43,273 bases of DNA, taken from the NCBI GenBank assembly GCA_003427395.1, contig BFEA01000003.1, positions 2,883,333 through 2,926,605 on the forward strand, in the 5' to 3' direction. Below the pieces are notes generated by a model. The model made no database searches. It saw only the letters and a program-made list of their open reading frames with translations, and was not told the DNA's origin. Origin of the DNA: Chara braunii (taxonomy: Eukaryota > Streptophyta > Charophyceae > Charales > Characeae). A program made the translations under genes and the position numbers. Within the stretch, counting starts at the first letter, position 1, and every line of letters starts with the position of its first letter. Shown one piece after another: positions 40,430 to 43,273 of the stretch.

Positions 40430-42925
40430 AGTCGGTAGGAGTTATTTCTTACTGAACCATTTAGCTTCAATTGGTGGTTGAGACTTGAACTTTACCTTAT
40501 ATTGTTTTTGTAGTCATCCTCTTCCGCCTGTAGAGAAGTAGCCATGTTCAAAAATCTTTTCAACTTCATAGCCTCCATTCATGGAGGGGGAGAACATAGA
40601 TGGTCTGTTAGGAAGCGTAATTCCCTCTACATAGGGCAAGCGTTTAGACGCGTGAAAGACAAGATAGGTTATAAGGTGGGGGGGTACATCAATTCGGTAA
40701 GAAAGTCCATCTGTATCCCCAATCACCTTAAGAACTTCCCAGGGTCCGTAATAAACAGGCAGCAACTTTTGCGAGACGTTTCTCTTCCAAAGAAAATTTT
40801 TTAGATTTTACCCAAACTAGGTCTCCTTCTTGAAACTGAGAAGGCCTACGATCCTTGTTGGTTTGTTTAATCATCTGTAGTTGGAATTTTTGTATAGTTT
40901 TTTTAACTTTCTTTATGTCTTCCTCGTATAAAAATGCAAATTATCGAGTGTCTGGGGGTAACCTCTGAATCTAATCCCGGGTTAGAGCATCAATGAGACT
41001 CCGAGGTTTCCAACCTTAATGCAATGCGTTTGGTGTTTTTTCTATAACAGTATGTATATTATTATTATATTCACTTGCAATCTTAGGTAAGTTCTCATCC
41101 CAATCTATCTGATCAGGTCGTACATACATGTGCAAAAGTTGTTACCCTCCGAACGCGAACATAAAAAATATTAAAAAAAAAAAAAAAAAAACGTTCTCAG
41201 AAAAATCTGAAAACAACATATGTTACGTAAAATAATAATACAAGCAACTTTTGCCTTGGAGTCATGTCCAAATTCGTAGTCAATCATGAGTTAATTTTTA
41301 TTTTTTTTTTCAACGGAAAAAAAATTATGTTCGTCCGAACATGTTCGCTAACTGTTCGCGCGAATGTGAAGGGGCGCGAACACGTTCGCCGTGCTACGCA
41401 GGTCTTTGGGAAACCATATTGTGAGACTCATCGCATCTAAAATTTTTGGGTGACTAGTTCATTCGTAGCTTCAACAGGCAAAGGAATTAACATAGCATAT
41501 TTTGGGAATCGATCTATAATGATCATGAATGTTGTTATTTCGGCTCTTAGTAAGACTCATGAAGTCTATGGAGATACGACTCACCTAGCTCATTTGGAAT
41601 AGGTAGTGGTCTCAATAGTTTCAGGGGATTCTTATGTGAGGGTTTGTTTCTCTGACAGACAAGACAAGTCAGCACATAGGTTAGTACATCCTCTTTCATT
41701 CCTTTTCATTCAAAGCGCTCTCTTACATCGACGTACATCTTCTTAAAACCAAAGTGTCCCTCAACATCATGACATTCCTCAATGATTAGACTTTCAATGT
41801 GTTCTTGGTGAGGAAAACACATTCTTTCTTCGGTTTTATCAAAAAAGAAGAGTAGGTCATCAGTCATTCGATACTCAAGGAATAGTTAAGGGTTCTTCTA
41901 TAGGGTACCAATGATATGACTCCAAATAGGATCGTTCACATAACCCTTTCTTATTTGTTTTATAAGGTCATTCTCAATATCGAGATAAGAGACAATGGTA
42001 CCAAAGAAATCTGGACGTCTGGACAAAGCATTCGCAACAACATTAGACTTTTCTTTGATTGTTTCAACTCAAAGTCAAAGGTATCAATGAAAGCGGATTA
42101 TATTACTAACTTATCAAAGAACCTCGGTTGAGTCTTTATCCACTTCAGAGTAGCATGATCTGAATAGAGAGCGAACTGTCTCCTTAACAAGTAGTGTTTC
42201 AGGTGTCTAGTGCAGCAACCAAGGCATACAATTCTTTTTCGTAGGTGGAGTTTGTCACTTTCTGTGACAAGAGTATCCTAGAGGCATATATCCCTTACCA
42301 TCATCCTATTATAGCACAACCCCAATTTCATACAGACTTGCGTCATTCATGGCAATGAAAGAGAAAGAAGGATCAACAATTTTTAAGACAAGGTAGTAAG
42401 TCAGTACATGTTTTTAACTTTTAAACGATAACTCACAATCTTTGTCCCACAGCCAAGGTTTTTCTTCCTTCAATCCTCTTCTCATAGGAGCAGCTATTCA
42501 GGAGAAGTTTCTCACAATTTTTTTTTAATAATTGGCTAGTCCTAGAAAAACTCTCAACTAAATTACAGTCTTGGGTTGGGATCAATCTCGAATTGTTATT
42601 ATCTTCTTTTCTTCCGGCTTTAATCCCTCTTCATTCACTACATGTCTTGACTCTTAAGTACAAGACCTTAGGCTTAACAAACTCAAATTTCTTATGATTC
42701 AATTTGAAGTTGCCCTCGCGCAACTTCTGTAGAACCATTCGTAGGTGCTTCTCATGATTTTCCAGTGTCTTACTATACACGGGGATATCGTCGAGATACA
42801 CAACTAAAAACTAATCCAACCATTGACAGAACAATCCATTCATGGACCTTTGAAAGGTGGTTGGAGCGTTAGTCAATCTGAATGGCATAACCACAAACTC
42901 GCAATCACCATCTATGTTGCACGCC
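40430..42925 (-). pseudogene. pol: Decayed chromovirus (Ty3/gypsy) pol
   Basis: Reading down the minus strand: RT (CEFVVMPFRLTNAPTTFQ at about 42920-42840, then VVYLDDIPVYSKTLENHEKH), RNase H end (LLRRQFALYSDHATLKWIK, ALSRRPDFFGTI), integrase head (ECHDVEGHFGFKKM, TCLVCQRNK) and core start (IDRFPKYAMLIPLP). Then follow the integrase C-terminus (YVRPDQIDWDENLPKIASEY, FQEGDLVWVKSKKF), the GPY/F module (LLPVYYGPWEVLKVIGD) and a chromodomain remnant (YEVEKIFEH...YKVKFKSQPPIEAKW). Many stops and frameshifts show old age. The central integrase segment is replaced by unrelated DNA at 41149-41400. It is not closely related to elements 1 and 2. Confidence 0.85.
41149..41400. mobile_element. GTTCG-rich insert inside the chromovirus integrase
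   Basis: Lies between FPKDL (about 41410) and YVRPDQIDWD (about 41140), where the DDE core should continue. Partly inverted ends CCGAACGCGAACATAA (41149) and TTATGTTCGTCCGAAC (41325) share the 9-bp CGAACATAA. A-rich and T-rich tracts follow inside each arm. A GTTCG-rich stretch with CGAACATGTTCG continues to about 41390. Confidence 0.5.
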
Positions 42926-43273
42926 CCGCCGCGGCCGGGGGGTCCAAGTCGGCCGCGGCCTAGGCCGATGGCCGAATCGGCCGGGTTCAGCCTAGGCCGA
43001 CCAGCCAACTTCGGTGCAAAATTTTTATTTTTATTTTAATGCATGAAGAAAAAAAAAAATGGGCGTGTCGGGCTAAAAAACCCCTACACTTCTATTTTTT
43101 TTTTTTTTTGAATCCGATTTTGTTTAAGATTTTTAAGAAATCAAAAACTAAAATCGATTTAAACAAAATTAAAAACAATATATAAAGAAAAGCAGGGGTT
43201 TTTTTTTTTCATTTTTTATCATGAGATATATGGTCCGTGAGTTTACCTGTATTTTTTAAGAAATGAATTTATG
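42926..43273. other. GC-rich to AT-rich insert at the RT break, no gene
   Basis: The chromovirus RT frame stops abruptly at about 42920. Next comes a GC-rich block with repeated GGCCTAGGCCG and CAGCCTAGGCCGACC words (42921-43010), then AT-rich sequence with A and T tracts to the window end. RT does not resume within the window. Confidence 0.5.

Overview
The window is repeat-dominated nuclear DNA from a eukaryote, most probably of the green plant lineage. The evidence is: Ty3/gypsy elements primed by initiator tRNA-Met, a decayed chromovirus with a chromodomain remnant, plant-type non-LTR (LINE) reverse transcriptase remnants with the zinc-binding C-terminal domain, poly(A)-tailed short retroelements, tRNA-derived segments, foldback/MITE-like elements, and long microsatellites beside an assembly gap. 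No bacterial gene, operon, rRNA or CRISPR array is seen. A charophyte alga or bryophyte-like genome would fit, but that is inference. I found no convincing ordinary host gene.

Layout. 1-720: pyrimidine and GCN triplet microsatellite. 1.6-3.65 kb (minus): LINE-A, C-terminal half, one frame with two stops. 4.4 and 7.2 kb: two copies of a small foldback element. 8.7-9.7 kb: a 491-bp tandem duplication. 10.1-10.8 kb: poly(A)-tailed short retroelements and an mRNA-like retrocopy. 10.9-13.9 kb (minus): LINE-B and a second fragment of the same family. 14.2-27.5 kb: 'element 1', a nearly complete Ty3/gypsy retrotransposon with 2.46-kb LTRs. 27.5-31.4 kb: a mosaic of foldback elements, tRNA-like sequences, short repeats and a 241-N gap. 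32.4-36.3 kb: 'element 2', a related retrotransposon holding only gag between 1.5-kb LTRs. 36.5-38.6 kb: a block bounded by imperfect inverted repeats. 38.7-40 kb: microsatellite and minisatellite. 40.4-42.9 kb (minus): a decayed chromovirus broken by two foreign segments.

The most interesting system is the pair of related gypsy elements. (i) The LTRs of both carry an open reading frame downstream of a TATA box. The two LTR copies in element 1 keep the same frame and the same final stop, and differ by an in-frame 9-bp indel. The protein shares a core with the LTR-borne protein of element 2 (GFVxxxTxFPP...LLL...PW...PxWPxTxCxNC). These therefore look like LTR-encoded proteins on the genomic-RNA leader. 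(ii) Element 1 has a C4HC3 PHD-finger signature between RNase H and integrase. (iii) After pol come two extra ORFs, each starting at an ATGA stop/start overlap, so pol-ORF3-ORF4 look translationally coupled. ORF4 has a very acidic region. (iv) Element 2 lacks pol and could be mobilised only in trans. Most internal stops fit C-to-T decay of CGA, CAG or CAA codons, as expected of methylated transposons.
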